From: Bacteroidales bacterium | Lineage (GTDB): Bacteria; Bacteroidota; Bacteroidia; Bacteroidales; UBA932 | Direction: 5' to 3' | Length of the DNA stretch: 64,000 bases | Assembly: GCA_009777095.1 (NCBI GenBank) | Contig: WRMN01000005.1 | Location: 1 to 64,000, forward strand | Part shown: positions 36,895 to 47,309 of the stretch, piece after piece | How positions within the stretch are numbered: the first letter of the stretch is position 1 | Layout of the letters: every line of letters begins with the position of its first letter | Position numbers and translations under genes: made by a program | Notes under the pieces: generated by a model | What the model was told of the DNA's origin: nothing | What the model saw: only the letters and a program-made list of their open reading frames with translations | The model's database searches: none

Positions 36895-37057
36895 GGATTG
36901 TTGAAGGTTTCTTACATCTCATACTTCACATTCCCAAAAAACGAAAAAGCCAATGAAAGAATATGGATGCGCTATTAAATGACCTGATAGGAAATCTTCC
37001 TCAAGTACAAATAACTACTTACACGAATTCAGTGATTTATAATCCGTAAATATTGCT

Positions 37058-37065
37058 TACCTTTG
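37058..37065 (+). promoter_or_regulatory. -7 box immediately before dusB
   Basis: TACCTTTG fits TAnnTTTG and ends four bases before the ATG at 37070, the same geometry as for recF. Confidence 0.55.
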
Positions 37066-37069
37066 CAGC

Positions 37070-38053
37070 ATGAAGATTACTCATCTTACCTTCGATAAGT
37101 ATCCGCTGTTTTTGGCGCCTATGGACGAGGTAACCGACGCCTCGTTCCGTTATGTGTGTAAGCATTTCGGCGCCGACATGATGTTTACTGAATTTGTAGC
37201 TGCCGACGGATTAATACGCGATGCCGCTTCGACTGTAGCTAAGATGCAAATTTACGATTATGAGCGCCCTATCGGCATTCAAATCTACGGACACCTGATG
37301 GAGCCTATGATTGAAGCCGCACGCATTGCCGAAGAGGTTGCACCTGATGTGATTGACATTAATTTCGGCTGTCCGATGAGAAAGATTGCCGCCCGCGGCG
37401 CTGGCTCGGGCATAATGCGCGAACCCGACAAGATGGTGGAGATGACCAGCCGGATTGTTGATGCTGTCAAAGTTCCGGTAACCGTTAAAACCCGCTTAGG
37501 CTGGGACGAGGACAGTAAGATTATTGTAGAATTAGCCGAACGCCTGCAGGATACGGGCATAGCGGCGCTGACCATTCACGGCCGCACCCGCGCACAGGTA
37601 TATAAGGGTGAAGCCGACTGGACCCTGATCGGCGAGGTGAAGCGTAACCCGCGAATGAAGATACCCATCATTGGCAACGGCGATGTGAAGAGTCCGCAAC
37701 GCGCTAAAGAAATGTTCGACCGCTATGGAGTGGACGCCATCATGATTGGCCGTGCTACCTATGGTCACCCTTGGATTTTCAGGGAAATCAAGCATTACAT
37801 AGCGACCGGAGAGCTATTGCCCGACATGCAAGTCAGTGAAAGGGTGGCCTTAGCAAAAATACACTTACAAAAATCAATTGAGGTAAAAGGCGAGCGCACC
37901 GGCGTGTTGGAAATGCGGCGCCACCTGAGCAACTACTTCAAAGCCTTGCCAGACTTCAAGGAAACACGCAGCAAATTAGTTACCGAAAACAACCCCGAAA
38001 AGGTGACAGAAATATTGGATTATATCGGGGAAAGGTGGAAAGAATCGGCTTAA
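37070..38053 (+). CDS. dusB: tRNA-dihydrouridine synthase (DusB type)
   Basis: 327 residues, FMN-dependent TIM barrel that reduces uridines in the tRNA D-loop. The FMN and substrate segment LAPMDEVTDASFRYVC is at the N-terminus. The catalytic Cys is C101 in INFGCPMRKIAARGAGSG, and ALTIHGRTRAQVYKG and IIGNGDVKSPQRAKEM follow. The C-terminal helical domain recognises tRNA. The stop is only 2 bp from the stop of the giant convergent gene. Confidence 0.96.
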   Translation: MKITHLTFDKYPLFLAPMDEVTDASFRYVCKHFGADMMFTEFVAADGLIRDAASTVAKMQIYDYERPIGIQIYGHLMEPMIEAARIAEEVAPDVIDINFGCPMRKIAARGAGSGIMREPDKMVEMTSRIVDAVKVPVTVKTRLGWDEDSKIIVELAERLQDTGIAALTIHGRTRAQVYKGEADWTLIGEVKRNPRMKIPIIGNGDVKSPQRAKEMFDRYGVDAIMIGRATYGHPWIFREIKHYIATGELLPDMQVSERVALAKIHLQKSIEVKGERTGVLEMRRHLSNYFKALPDFKETRSKLVTENNPEKVTEILDYIGERWKESA

Positions 38054-38055
38054 TT

Positions 38056-41000
38056 TTACCTTACTAAAGAAATACTACCTGCCGGATGAGTTTCGCGTCC
38101 TTTTTTATCAATGTAACGTAGAACATAAAAATAAGCATCTGAGGGCGCTTCCCTGTCTTTTTCAGTACCATCCCAGCCATCATCGCCTTCAAATATCTTT
38201 CGGCCAAGCCTGTCGTAAATAATAACGCGGTAGCCTTTCATAAAATGATCATTTACCCCGTCGTTATTGGGCGAAAATACTACAGGTATAAAGAGATTAC
38301 CCGCTAAACTGTAATCATTGCTTACACTGCAACCATTACTGTCGGTTACTTCTACCGTAAATGTATAAATTTGGTCATCGTAGGTTCCGAAAGCACAAAC
38401 ACCCTTAATAGTACCATCATTGTGAAGCGTCATACCATTAGGAAGAAGTCCGGAGACAATAGTATAGAACGGCGAATCGGCATTGCTTTGCAACTGCTGC
38501 TCGTAATACCTGTTACGCTCAAAATCAGGCAAAACCGTCGGATTAAGATGCAATAAATCTCCTACCGTAATATACACCGTATCCTGCACGTCGGGACAGT
38601 ATTGCCGCGAAGCCGTAATAACATAAGAAGAAGAAGAGGTATGGCTAAAAGTGGTTTGCGGAACATTCCATGTAATATTATCGGCATCGTAATGATCAGT
38701 TGTCAGCGTCAGTATTGTGCCGTAACAAACAAAAAGGTCGTCCATGGCTTTCAACTCCGGCGGTTGAGCGACAGAAATGCTGAGGCTGCCTTGCGAAACA
38801 CAATGATGAATACTGGTAGCCTTAACATAGAAGGTGGTATCGGTAGTTAAGGAAGCAATAGTAAACGAAGTCGTTCCGAGAAATTGTGTCTGCAAGAAGT
38901 CTTCATACCAATTTAGAACATCGGTGTCGTCAACGGTAGATGCCGTAACCGTAACGCTTTCACCCGAGCAAATATTACTGTTGCTAATAATCAGCACAGG
39001 CAAGGGATTAATCGTAACCTTCACTGAGTCGCGGACAGAACAGTTATGCTCTGATACGGCTTCGACATAATAAACCGTAGTGGTAGCAGGCGTAAGCGTC
39101 ATCGTATTAGCCGTAACTATAGCGCTGGTATAATTTGGGTCGCTGTACCATGTAAGGGTTCCGCTGATATTGGTTATCGTAGCGCTAATGTCTAATGTTG
39201 TTCCGTAACATTCGGCTACATCGGGGCTGACAACCAAGTGGGGCAACGGATTTACCGTTACCGTTACAGGACCTGCCGAACTCGAACAGCCATGGCTGTT
39301 GAGTACTATGACCGAATAGTCGGCAGTGGCCGTTAAGGAACTTAGCGGATAAGTATTTACTGTAGTAGTTCCTAATTGTATTGCGCCCTCATACCAGGTA
39401 TAAGTCATAGCCGCTGTATTTCCATTCAAAATGTCGGCTGTTAAGGTTGTACTTTCATCGGAGCAAATAGTAGAATAGGAAGCCGAAAGGCTGACTTCCG
39501 GCAATGGATTAACGGTTACTGTTATAACTGTTGCAGAACCTGAGCAGCCATTTTCGTTCAGGACTTCTACCGAATAGTCGGCTGTGGTCGTTAAGGCGCT
39601 TAACGGATAGGTATTGACAGTGGTGGTTCCTAATTGGGTTGCACCCTCATACCAGGTATAAGTCATAGCCGCCGTACTTCCACCCAAAACATCGGCTGTT
39701 AAGGTTGTACTTTCACCGGAACAGAGCGTAGAGGCTGAGGCGGAAAGACTGACCTCAGGCAGCGGATTTACCGTTACCGTAACAGGGCCTGCCGAGTCGG
39801 AACAGTCATTGCTGTTGAGCACTGTTACCGAATAGTCGGCTGTGGCCGTCAAGGCGCTTAACGAATAGGTATTGACAGTGGTAGTTCCCAAGGTGTTTGT
39901 ACCCTCATACCAGGTATAAGTCATAGCCGCCGTACTTCCATCTAAAACCTCGGCTGTTAAGGTTGTACTTTCACCGGAGCAAATAGTGGACGATGAGACC
40001 GAAAGTTGGACATCGGGAAGCGGGTTCACGGTTACCTGCAGCATCTCTGAGGTCTCTAAACAGCCATCGCTATTGGTTACTCGTACATAGTAATTAGAAG
40101 TCTCCTCCAAATTGCTTATCGGATAAGTGTTTTCGGTTGTAGTATCTAAGAGGCCGGCGCTTCCATACCAAACATAGGTCATAACTGTGGTCGTTCCGCC
40201 CGATACTTCCGCTGTTAAGGTTGTAGATTCGCCAAAGCAAATAGTAGCCGAAGATACTGACAGATCAACCACCGGCAAGGGATTTGCCGTTATTGTTATC
40301 GAAGCAGAGGTAGCTATGCAGCCATTGTTATTGATTACTTCCACGTAGTAATCGGCAGTCGCGGCCATAGCGCTTAGATAGAAATTATCTACTGAGGTAA
40401 CTCCCATTGAAGTAGTATTTTCATACCAGATATAATACATAAGTGTAGTAGTTCCTCCGGAAACCTCGGCTGTTAGGATAGGCGATTCCCCAATACAAAC
40501 ACTGGTAGAAGAAGCCGAAAGGCTGACCACCGGCAGTAGATTTACCGTTATAGTTGCCGGAGTGGAAGTCTCAGAACAGCCATTACTGTTAAGTACTGTT
40601 ACCGAATAGTCGGCGGTGACCGTCAAAGAGCTTAGCGGATAGGTATTTACCGTAGTAGTTCCTAATTGGGTTGCGCCCTCATACCAGGTATAAGTCATAG
40701 CTGTAGTAGTCCCGCCGGAAACATCAACGGTTAGGGTAGCAGGGTCGCCGTAACACACATCGGGTGAGGAAGTTAATAAGCTTACTATCGGCAAAGGATT
40801 TACCGTTACTGTAACAGGACTTGAGGATCCGAAACAGTCATTGCTGTTGAGCACTGTTACCGAATAGTCGGCAGTGGCTGTCAAGGCGCTTAGCTGATAA
40901 GTATTTACAGTAGTAGTTCCCAAGGCGATTGCGCCCTCATACCAGGTATAAGTCATAGCCGCCGTGTTTCCATCTAACACCTCGGCTGTTAAAGTTGTAG

Positions 41001-44000
41001 ATTCACCGAAACAGATAGTCGAGGGTGAAGCCGACAGGCTGACCTCAGGCAGCGGATTTACCGTTACCGTAACAGGACTTGCCGAGCCCGAACAGTTATT
41101 GCTGTTGAGCACTGTTACCGAATAGTCGGCAGTGGCTGTCAAGGCGCTTAGCGGATAGGTGTTGACCGTGGTAATTCCCAAGGCGGTTGCGCCCTCGTAC
41201 CATGTATAAGTCATAGCTGCCGTACTTCCATCTAACACCACGGCTGTTAAAGTTGTAGATTCACCGAAACAGACAGTCGAGGGTGAAGCCGACAGGCTAA
41301 CATCAGGCAGCGGATTTACCGTTACCGTAACAGGGCCTGCCGAGCCGAAACAGTCATTGCTGTTAAGCACTATGACCGAATAGTCGGCAGTGGCCGTCAA
41401 GGAGCTTAGTGAATAGGTATTGACCGTGGTAGTTCCCAAGGCGATTGCACCCTCATACCATGTATAGGTCATAGCTGTGGTCGTTCCAGCCGATACCGCA
41501 ACCGTTAAGGTTGTAGATTCACCATAACAGACAGTCGAGGGTGAAGCCGACAGGCTGACATCAGGCAGCGGGTTGACCGTTACTGTAACAGGACTTGAGG
41601 ATCCGAAACAGTCATTGCTGTTGAGCACTGTTACCGAATAGTCGGCAGTGGCTGTCAAGGCGCTTAGCGGATAAGTATTTACAGTAGTAGTTCCTAATTG
41701 GGTTGCACCCTCATACCATGTATAAGTCATAGCCGCTGTACTTCCATCTAAAATGTCGGCTATTAAGGTTGTACTTTCACCGAAGCAAATAGTAGAAGAT
41801 GAAGCCGACAGGCTGACATCAGGCAGCGGGTTGACCGTTACCGTAACAGGGCTTGCCGATCCGGAACAGTCATTGCTGTTGAGCACTGTTACCGAATAGT
41901 CGGCAGTGGCTGTCAAGGCGCTTAGCGGATAGGTGTTGACCGTAGTAGTTCCTAATTGGGTTGTACCCTCATACCAAGTATAAGTCATAGCTGCCGTACT
42001 TCCATCTAAAATGTCGGCTGTTAAGGTTGTGCTTTCACCGAAGCAAATAGTAGAAGATGAGGCTGACAGGCTGACATCAGGCAGCGGATTTACCGTTACC
42101 GTAACAGGACTTGCCGAGCCGACACAGTCATTGCTGTTGAGCACTGTTACCGAATAGTCGGCGGTGGCCGTCAAGGAAGTTAGCGGATAGGTGTTGACCG
42201 TAGTAGTTCCCAAGGCGATTGCGCCCTCATACCAGGTATAAGTCATAGCCGCCGTACTTCCATCTAACACCTCGGCTGTTAATGTTGTACTTTCACCGAA
42301 GCAAATAGTGGACGGTGATGCCGAAAGCCTGACATCGGGAAGCGGATTTACCGTTACCGTTACCGGAGCAGATGCGCCGGAGCAGCCGTTAGTATTGATT
42401 ACGCTCACGGAGTAATTAGCGGTAGCGCTCAAAGCGCTTAGATCGTAGTCGTTTAATGTAGTTGTGCCTATTTGAGCGCCTCCTGCATACCATGTATAAG
42501 TCATGGCTGGAGTGCTTCCGTTTGAGACTGTAGCCGTTAGGGTAGTAGATTCACCATCGCATATAGCGATTGGAGCGACTGACAGGCTAATCTCAGGCAG
42601 GTCATATACTACTACCGTTACCGTTACCGTTACCGGAGCAGAAGTCTCGGAGCAGCCATAGCTGTTGAGTACTTCCACAGAGTAGTCGGCAGTAAGGGTC
42701 AAAGCGCCTAAATCGTAAACATTGACTGTAGTGGTGCCTAATGGCGTAGCTCCTGAAAACCAGGTATAGGTCATGGCCGGAGTGCTTCCGCTTGGTACCG
42801 TAGCCGTTAGGGTAGCAGCCTCACCTCTGCAAACAGCGGACGAAGAAGCTAATAAATCGACTACCGGCCGCGGATTTACCGTTACGGTTACCGGATCGGA
42901 TATCTGCGCACAGCCGTTACTGTTAAGCACTTCCACAGAATAATTAGCGGTAGCGCTCAAAGAGCTTAGATTGTAGTCGTTTAATGTAGTTGTGCCTATT
43001 TGAGCGCTTCCTTCATACCAGGTATAGGTCATAGCAGTAGTAGTGCCGCCCGAGGCGGCAGCTGTTAAGGTAATGGCATCGCCGGAACAGGTGGTAGTTG
43101 ATGAAGCCGAGAGGTTAACCTCCGGCTGCGGATTTACCGCTATTGATACCGTTAGCGTTAGCGGAGCAGAAGAACCTGAACAGCCGTTACTGTTGATTAC
43201 TTCCACGGAATAATTTGCAGACGCCGTTACAGCGCTTAGTTGATAAAGATTGACTGTAGTGCTGCCTAATGTCGTAGTTCCCGCATACCAGGTATAGGTC
43301 ATGGCCGGAGTGCTTCCGCTCAAAACTGTAGCCGTTAGGGTAGCAGGCTGATTCAAGCATACAGCGGGTGACGAAGTGGCTAAATTGACCACAGGCAGCG
43401 GATTCACTGTTAATGTTTCTGAAGCCGATGTCTCGGAACAGCCATTGCTGTTGAGTACTTCCACGAAATAATCGGCTGTTGCAGTTAAGGCGCTTAGCGG
43501 ATAGTTGTTGACAGTGGTAGTTCCCAAGGCGGTTGCGCCCTCATACCAGGTATAGGTCATGGCTGTGGTAGTCCCGCCGGAAACATTGGCTGTTAGGGTA
43601 GCAGGGTCGCCGTAACACACATCGGGTGAAGAAGTGGTTAAACTGACCACAGGCAGTGGATTAACGGTTACCGTTATAGCTGTTGCCGAGCCCGAGCAGC
43701 CATGCTCGTTAAGTACTTCTACCGAATAATTGGCAGTGGCTGTCAAGGCGCTTAGCGGATAGGTATTTACAGTAGTAGTTCCTAATTGGATTGCGTCCTC
43801 GTACCAGGTATAAGTCATAGCCGTAGTACTTCCCTCCAAGACGGTGGCTGTTAAGGTGGTACTTTCGCTGAAACATATAGTGGACGGTGAAGCCGAAAGG
43901 CTGACATTAGGTAGCGGATTGACCGTTACCGTAACAGGCGTTGCAGAGCCCGAACAGTCATTGCTGTTGAGCACTGTTACGGAATAGTCGGCAGTGGCCG

Positions 44001-46857
44001 TCAAGGCGCTTAGCGGATAGGTATTTACTGTAGTAGTTCCTAACTGGATTGCGCCCTCATACCAGGTGTAAGTCATAGCTGCGGTAGTTCCGTCGGAGAC
44101 ATTAGCCGTTAAGGTGGTACTTTCACCGGAGCAAATAGTGGACGGTGAAGCCAAAAGGCTGACCTCAGGCAGCGGATTGACCGTTACCGTAACAGGGCTT
44201 GCAGGGGCGGAACAGCCGTTGTCGTTAACTACCTCTACCGAATAGTCGGCAGTGGCCGTCAAGGCACTTAGCGGATAGGTATTTACAGTAGTCGTTCCTA
44301 ATTGGATTGCGCCCTCATACCATGTATAGGTCATAGCCGTAGTCGTTCCGCCGGAGGTATTAGCGGTTAGGGTGCTACTTTCACCGGAGCAAATAGTGGA
44401 CGGTGAAGCCGAAAGACTGACAATAGGAGGGAGGCTTACCGTTACCGTAACAGGGCCTGCCGAGCCGAAACAGTCATTGCTGTTGAGCACTGTTACCGAA
44501 TAATCGGCAGTGGCCGTCAAAGCGCTTAGCGGATAGGTATTTACAGTAGTCGTTCCTAATTGGATTGCGCCCTCATACCATGTATAGGTCATAGCCGCAG
44601 TACTACCCGCCAATAGCGTAGCTGTTAAAGTTGTACTTTCATTGAAACATATAGAGGAGGGAGAAGCCGAAAGGCTAACAGTCGGCAGCGGATTTATCGT
44701 TAATGCTACCGGAGCGGAAATACCCGGACAGCCATCGCTATTGGTTACTTTTACGGAGTAAGTAGTACCAGTGGTTGAAAGGGTGAGATGATTGGTCGTA
44801 TTGACTGTAGAGTTGCCCAAATCTAAAGCCCCTTCATACCAGGTATAGGTCATGGACGTAGTAGTCCCGCTGGAAACATTAGCCGTAAGGGTAGCAGGCT
44901 CGCCTAAACAGACGGCAGATGAAGCAAGCGATAAATCTACTATAGGCGGCGGATATACTGTAACCACCAAGTTCTGAGTATTACTGCAGGCGCTTGTCAG
45001 CTCATATACGTATGTTACATTTATCGGAGCGGCTGTATTATTGACTAATGTTTCGTTGATGTTTGGCCCGCTTCCTGCACCTGTAGCCGGCGTAATGCCC
45101 GTTACCGCTGCCCGCGACCAACTGAAAGAAGTACCCGAATCGGGGCTTGTTGCAGTATAATTAAGCGCCACACCCGAACAAACGCTTGCCGTAAGTGCTG
45201 AGTTCATAACCGGCGCAGGAGTAATTGTAAGCGTAACCGACGAGGGATTATTTACCGTAACAAATGTCTGATCGGTGCTGCTCAGGGTTATGGTTACGGC
45301 AGAATTATCGGTTCCTGTAGGCGAAGCTGTTACCGTAAAGGTTGCGCCGTTCGACCCCTCCGGTATAGTAACCGAAGAAGGCATGGAAAAAAATTCGGAG
45401 GTAGCTCCTGTATAGGCAAGGTTTACAGTAACATTGTTGGCAGCAGTGATTGTACTCGGATATTGAACGACAAATTGCTGAGAAGACCCTCTACAAACAA
45501 ACTTATGCGTATCGTCCGACAAACTTACGGTTGTGGCAACGGTAAGCACAGCAGGCGTGCCAATAGGAAGGGTTTGCGTCATGTTGCTGATTGAACTGCC
45601 ATCGACCACCCATTGACCGGCGCGCACAATGTTGATAGGAACCGCTACCGTAGCGGATCCCGCTGCGGCAACCGAAGCCCCGGTTAGTTGGTAAAACTCG
45701 TTTCCGGGTGCACAATTTGTAATTCCTCCCGAAAAACCGAAAGAACTACAGCCTCCCGGCCGAATTTGTAAACCGGTATGGTTAACCCGAAAGCCTACAT
45801 TGTTCAAAACCACCGGACTATGGCTCTTGTACTCCAAATCAAGCGTAACGTTATCACCGATATTTGCCGTATGATTTTTTACTCCATTCCAAAAATAATC
45901 CAAATCGCCGTCAAGCGTAGAGGTAAAGGTCAAGCCTGTTCGGATTTCGGTAATTTCTCCGGCCGGAATATTATCGTAACCCACGCCTGTCCCATTATCG
46001 GCGCCTGTCGAAAAAGGACCGAACTGGAACTTATATTGACTATCGCTCCCCGTAGCAGTGCCGTTTCCGGGAGTTGCACCCGGTATATTAAAACAATATC
46101 CCCGATTGTACGGATTAGCGGAATAGCCTCTGTCAAAATCCCGTCCTATCGGAAAAAAAGCAATTAATGCACCATCTCCGGTATTATTGCGTGCGCCCAC
46201 CAAGCGCAAAGACTGCATCTGCGCCGTTGTTAAATACCGGTTAGCTACAATCGGATTATTATTTAAACTGAAAATATCCGGCAGAATGAAGGCATATCCC
46301 GCATCTGACAAATTAACGTAAGTATCCCATCCGTAAGCGAGTGTAATGGGCGTTCCGGTAGGAATATTTCTTGCATCAATGGTTGCGTGTTTGATGAAAT
46401 AATCAGGCGAAGTAGTATTGTACGTGATTTTCAACGTAACCGTAAATGTATTTCCATTATAGGTACCCGTAAACCGCTTGGTCATCTCCTGATTGGCTCC
46501 GATAGTAACAGGCGCGCCTACATCTGCAATAGAATTAAAGGCAGTAATGGCGCCTACCAGAGAAGAACCAGCTAAAGGCATCGTATTCCCCCCTGACGAA
46601 AAGGTAGTATTGCCTATTTTAATAGCAAACAAGTGAGAATTTTCAGCATAAAATTGCTTTCTCCAAGAGTTGTTTAGCCATCGATAGACACAATATCTGC
46701 CGCCGTTAGCTATTCTGATGGATAATAAATTAGCCGGAACAGGAGTAGTCCCCGCCGCAACTCCTAAAGTTACCGGATTATCTGTAACTTGAGCATGCAA
46801 TGATGTAAAAGAAAGCCCAAAAAACAAGATTAACGAAAGGGAGATAATTTTTTTCAT
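38056..46857 (-). CDS. Giant T9SS-secreted surface protein with 22 Ig-like repeats
   Basis: 2933 residues. Signal peptide MKKIISLSLILFFGLSFTSL, ending LHAQ. The N-terminal ~640 residues are not repeated and contain a Calx-beta-like stretch (SSVTIPEGSNGATFTVTASP). Residues ~637-2537 are 22 tandem repeats of about 86 residues, each with a Cys in STICFGESTTLTA, the core MTYTWYEG and a second Cys in LNSNDCSGSA. They look like Ig/SprB-type domains held by one disulfide. Three diverged repeats follow. Residues ~2855-2933 (VFSPNNDGVNDHF, DGWDGTEKDREAPSDAYFYV) are a type-B T9SS sorting domain, so the protein is exported by type IX secretion and shown on the surface. The start overlaps the stop of the upstream small gene (ATGA). 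Confidence 0.93.
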   Translation of the reverse strand: MKKIISLSLILFFGLSFTSLHAQVTDNPVTLGVAAGTTPVPANLLSIRIANGGRYCVYRWLNNSWRKQFYAENSHLFAIKIGNTTFSSGGNTMPLAGSSLVGAITAFNSIADVGAPVTIGANQEMTKRFTGTYNGNTFTVTLKITYNTTSPDYFIKHATIDARNIPTGTPITLAYGWDTYVNLSDAGYAFILPDIFSLNNNPIVANRYLTTAQMQSLRLVGARNNTGDGALIAFFPIGRDFDRGYSANPYNRGYCFNIPGATPGNGTATGSDSQYKFQFGPFSTGADNGTGVGYDNIPAGEITEIRTGLTFTSTLDGDLDYFWNGVKNHTANIGDNVTLDLEYKSHSPVVLNNVGFRVNHTGLQIRPGGCSSFGFSGGITNCAPGNEFYQLTGASVAAAGSATVAVPINIVRAGQWVVDGSSISNMTQTLPIGTPAVLTVATTVSLSDDTHKFVCRGSSQQFVVQYPSTITAANNVTVNLAYTGATSEFFSMPSSVTIPEGSNGATFTVTASPTGTDNSAVTITLSSTDQTFVTVNNPSSVTLTITPAPVMNSALTASVCSGVALNYTATSPDSGTSFSWSRAAVTGITPATGAGSGPNINETLVNNTAAPINVTYVYELTSACSNTQNLVVTVYPPPIVDLSLASSAVCLGEPATLTANVSSGTTTSMTYTWYEGALDLGNSTVNTTNHLTLSTTGTTYSVKVTNSDGCPGISAPVALTINPLPTVSLSASPSSICFNESTTLTATLLAGSTAAMTYTWYEGAIQLGTTTVNTYPLSALTATADYSVTVLNSNDCFGSAGPVTVTVSLPPIVSLSASPSTICSGESSTLTANTSGGTTTAMTYTWYEGAIQLGTTTVNTYPLSALTATADYSVEVVNDNGCSAPASPVTVTVNPLPEVSLLASPSTICSGESTTLTANVSDGTTAAMTYTWYEGAIQLGTTTVNTYPLSALTATADYSVTVLNSNDCSGSATPVTVTVNPLPNVSLSASPSTICFSESTTLTATVLEGSTTAMTYTWYEDAIQLGTTTVNTYPLSALTATANYSVEVLNEHGCSGSATAITVTVNPLPVVSLTTSSPDVCYGDPATLTANVSGGTTTAMTYTWYEGATALGTTTVNNYPLSALTATADYFVEVLNSNGCSETSASETLTVNPLPVVNLATSSPAVCLNQPATLTATVLSGSTPAMTYTWYAGTTTLGSTTVNLYQLSAVTASANYSVEVINSNGCSGSSAPLTLTVSIAVNPQPEVNLSASSTTTCSGDAITLTAAASGGTTTAMTYTWYEGSAQIGTTTLNDYNLSSLSATANYSVEVLNSNGCAQISDPVTVTVNPRPVVDLLASSSAVCRGEAATLTATVPSGSTPAMTYTWFSGATPLGTTTVNVYDLGALTLTADYSVEVLNSYGCSETSAPVTVTVTVVVYDLPEISLSVAPIAICDGESTTLTATVSNGSTPAMTYTWYAGGAQIGTTTLNDYDLSALSATANYSVSVINTNGCSGASAPVTVTVNPLPDVRLSASPSTICFGESTTLTAEVLDGSTAAMTYTWYEGAIALGTTTVNTYPLTSLTATADYSVTVLNSNDCVGSASPVTVTVNPLPDVSLSASSSTICFGESTTLTADILDGSTAAMTYTWYEGTTQLGTTTVNTYPLSALTATADYSVTVLNSNDCSGSASPVTVTVNPLPDVSLSASSSTICFGESTTLIADILDGSTAAMTYTWYEGATQLGTTTVNTYPLSALTATADYSVTVLNSNDCFGSSSPVTVTVNPLPDVSLSASPSTVCYGESTTLTVAVSAGTTTAMTYTWYEGAIALGTTTVNTYSLSSLTATADYSVIVLNSNDCFGSAGPVTVTVNPLPDVSLSASPSTVCFGESTTLTAVVLDGSTAAMTYTWYEGATALGITTVNTYPLSALTATADYSVTVLNSNNCSGSASPVTVTVNPLPEVSLSASPSTICFGESTTLTAEVLDGNTAAMTYTWYEGAIALGTTTVNTYQLSALTATADYSVTVLNSNDCFGSSSPVTVTVNPLPIVSLLTSSPDVCYGDPATLTVDVSGGTTTAMTYTWYEGATQLGTTTVNTYPLSSLTVTADYSVTVLNSNGCSETSTPATITVNLLPVVSLSASSTSVCIGESPILTAEVSGGTTTLMYYIWYENTTSMGVTSVDNFYLSAMAATADYYVEVINNNGCIATSASITITANPLPVVDLSVSSATICFGESTTLTAEVSGGTTTVMTYVWYGSAGLLDTTTENTYPISNLEETSNYYVRVTNSDGCLETSEMLQVTVNPLPDVQLSVSSSTICSGESTTLTAEVLDGSTAAMTYTWYEGTNTLGTTTVNTYSLSALTATADYSVTVLNSNDCSDSAGPVTVTVNPLPEVSLSASASTLCSGESTTLTADVLGGSTAAMTYTWYEGATQLGTTTVNTYPLSALTTTADYSVEVLNENGCSGSATVITVTVNPLPEVSLSASYSTICSDESTTLTADILNGNTAAMTYTWYEGAIQLGTTTVNTYPLSSLTATADYSVIVLNSHGCSSSAGPVTVTVNPLPHLVVSPDVAECYGTTLDISATITNISGTLTWYSDPNYTSAIVTANTMTLTPATTTVYYVEAVSEHNCSVRDSVKVTINPLPVLIISNSNICSGESVTVTASTVDDTDVLNWYEDFLQTQFLGTTSFTIASLTTDTTFYVKATSIHHCVSQGSLSISVAQPPELKAMDDLFVCYGTILTLTTDHYDADNITWNVPQTTFSHTSSSSYVITASRQYCPDVQDTVYITVGDLLHLNPTVLPDFERNRYYEQQLQSNADSPFYTIVSGLLPNGMTLHNDGTIKGVCAFGTYDDQIYTFTVEVTDSNGCSVSNDYSLAGNLFIPVVFSPNNDGVNDHFMKGYRVIIYDRLGRKIFEGDDGWDGTEKDREAPSDAYFYVLRYIDKKGRETHPAGSISLVR
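39245..44945 (-). repeat. 22 tandem ~258-bp repeats inside the giant surface protein gene
   Basis: Each unit encodes ~86 residues. Neighbouring units, especially those between about 40,800 and 42,400, are nearly identical at the DNA level, which points to recent duplication and homogenisation. Two units carry extra Thr-Val insertions (TVTVVVY and TVSIAVN). Confidence 0.93.
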
Positions 46858-47309
46858 CAGTACTCCACTTTTTTATAAATTAAGTAAAACTGCCTGCTTG
46901 CTTGAGTGTATTCTATTTTAAGAAGCTCATTTTCAAATGTATAATTAAACGTGCGCGACTGTTCTTCCCGCATGGTAACAATCAATGTTCCCTCGTTGGC
47001 GGTAAAAGTTCCTTTCAGGCTAACCTCGGGAACAAACTCCGTTTCGGTGCTGTTTACGCCTATTTGGTCGTCAAAAAAATAAAGGGAAGTAAACATGTTT
47101 CTCGGCAGCCTGCTCTTATCGGCCAGCAGTTCCTCTACTGAATATGTTTGGGAAACATCATCTACGGTGATGGTTATTGTTTTAAGTTCCCAAAGTCCTT
47201 CTAAGCGCTCATCACTATGCTGTGCACTTGCCTTGCCGGTTGTAAAACAACAAAGCAGCAAGATACATAGGACCATTATCATTGATTTTCTTTCAGGTTT
47301 GTTTTGCAT
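46857..47309 (-). CDS. Small secreted lipocalin-like protein
   Basis: 150 residues, or ~141 if the inner ATG of MIMVLCILLLCC is used. A signal peptide ends near ASAQ. The remainder (LEGLWELKTITITVDD, SLKGTFTANEGTLIVTMRE, YKKVEY) has the alternating pattern of a small beta-barrel such as the lipocalin-like domains common in this phylum, but no firm family. Its stop overlaps the start of the giant surface protein gene by one base pair set (ATGA), so the two are co-transcribed and coupled. It may be needed for the large protein's export or stability. Confidence 0.75.
   Translation of the reverse strand: MQNKPERKSMIMVLCILLLCCFTTGKASAQHSDERLEGLWELKTITITVDDVSQTYSVEELLADKSRLPRNMFTSLYFFDDQIGVNSTETEFVPEVSLKGTFTANEGTLIVTMREEQSRTFNYTFENELLKIEYTQASRQFYLIYKKVEY

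Noticed and set aside
36963-37049. 28-codon frame (MDALLNDLIGNLPQVQ) between recF and dusB
   Set aside because: Short, no signature, and its 3' end runs into the dusB promoter; no evidence of coding.
39245-44945. Regularly spaced repeats that might suggest a CRISPR array
   Set aside because: The repeats are ~258 bp, in frame, and encode Ig-like domains; there are no short palindromic repeats with unique spacers and no cas genes.
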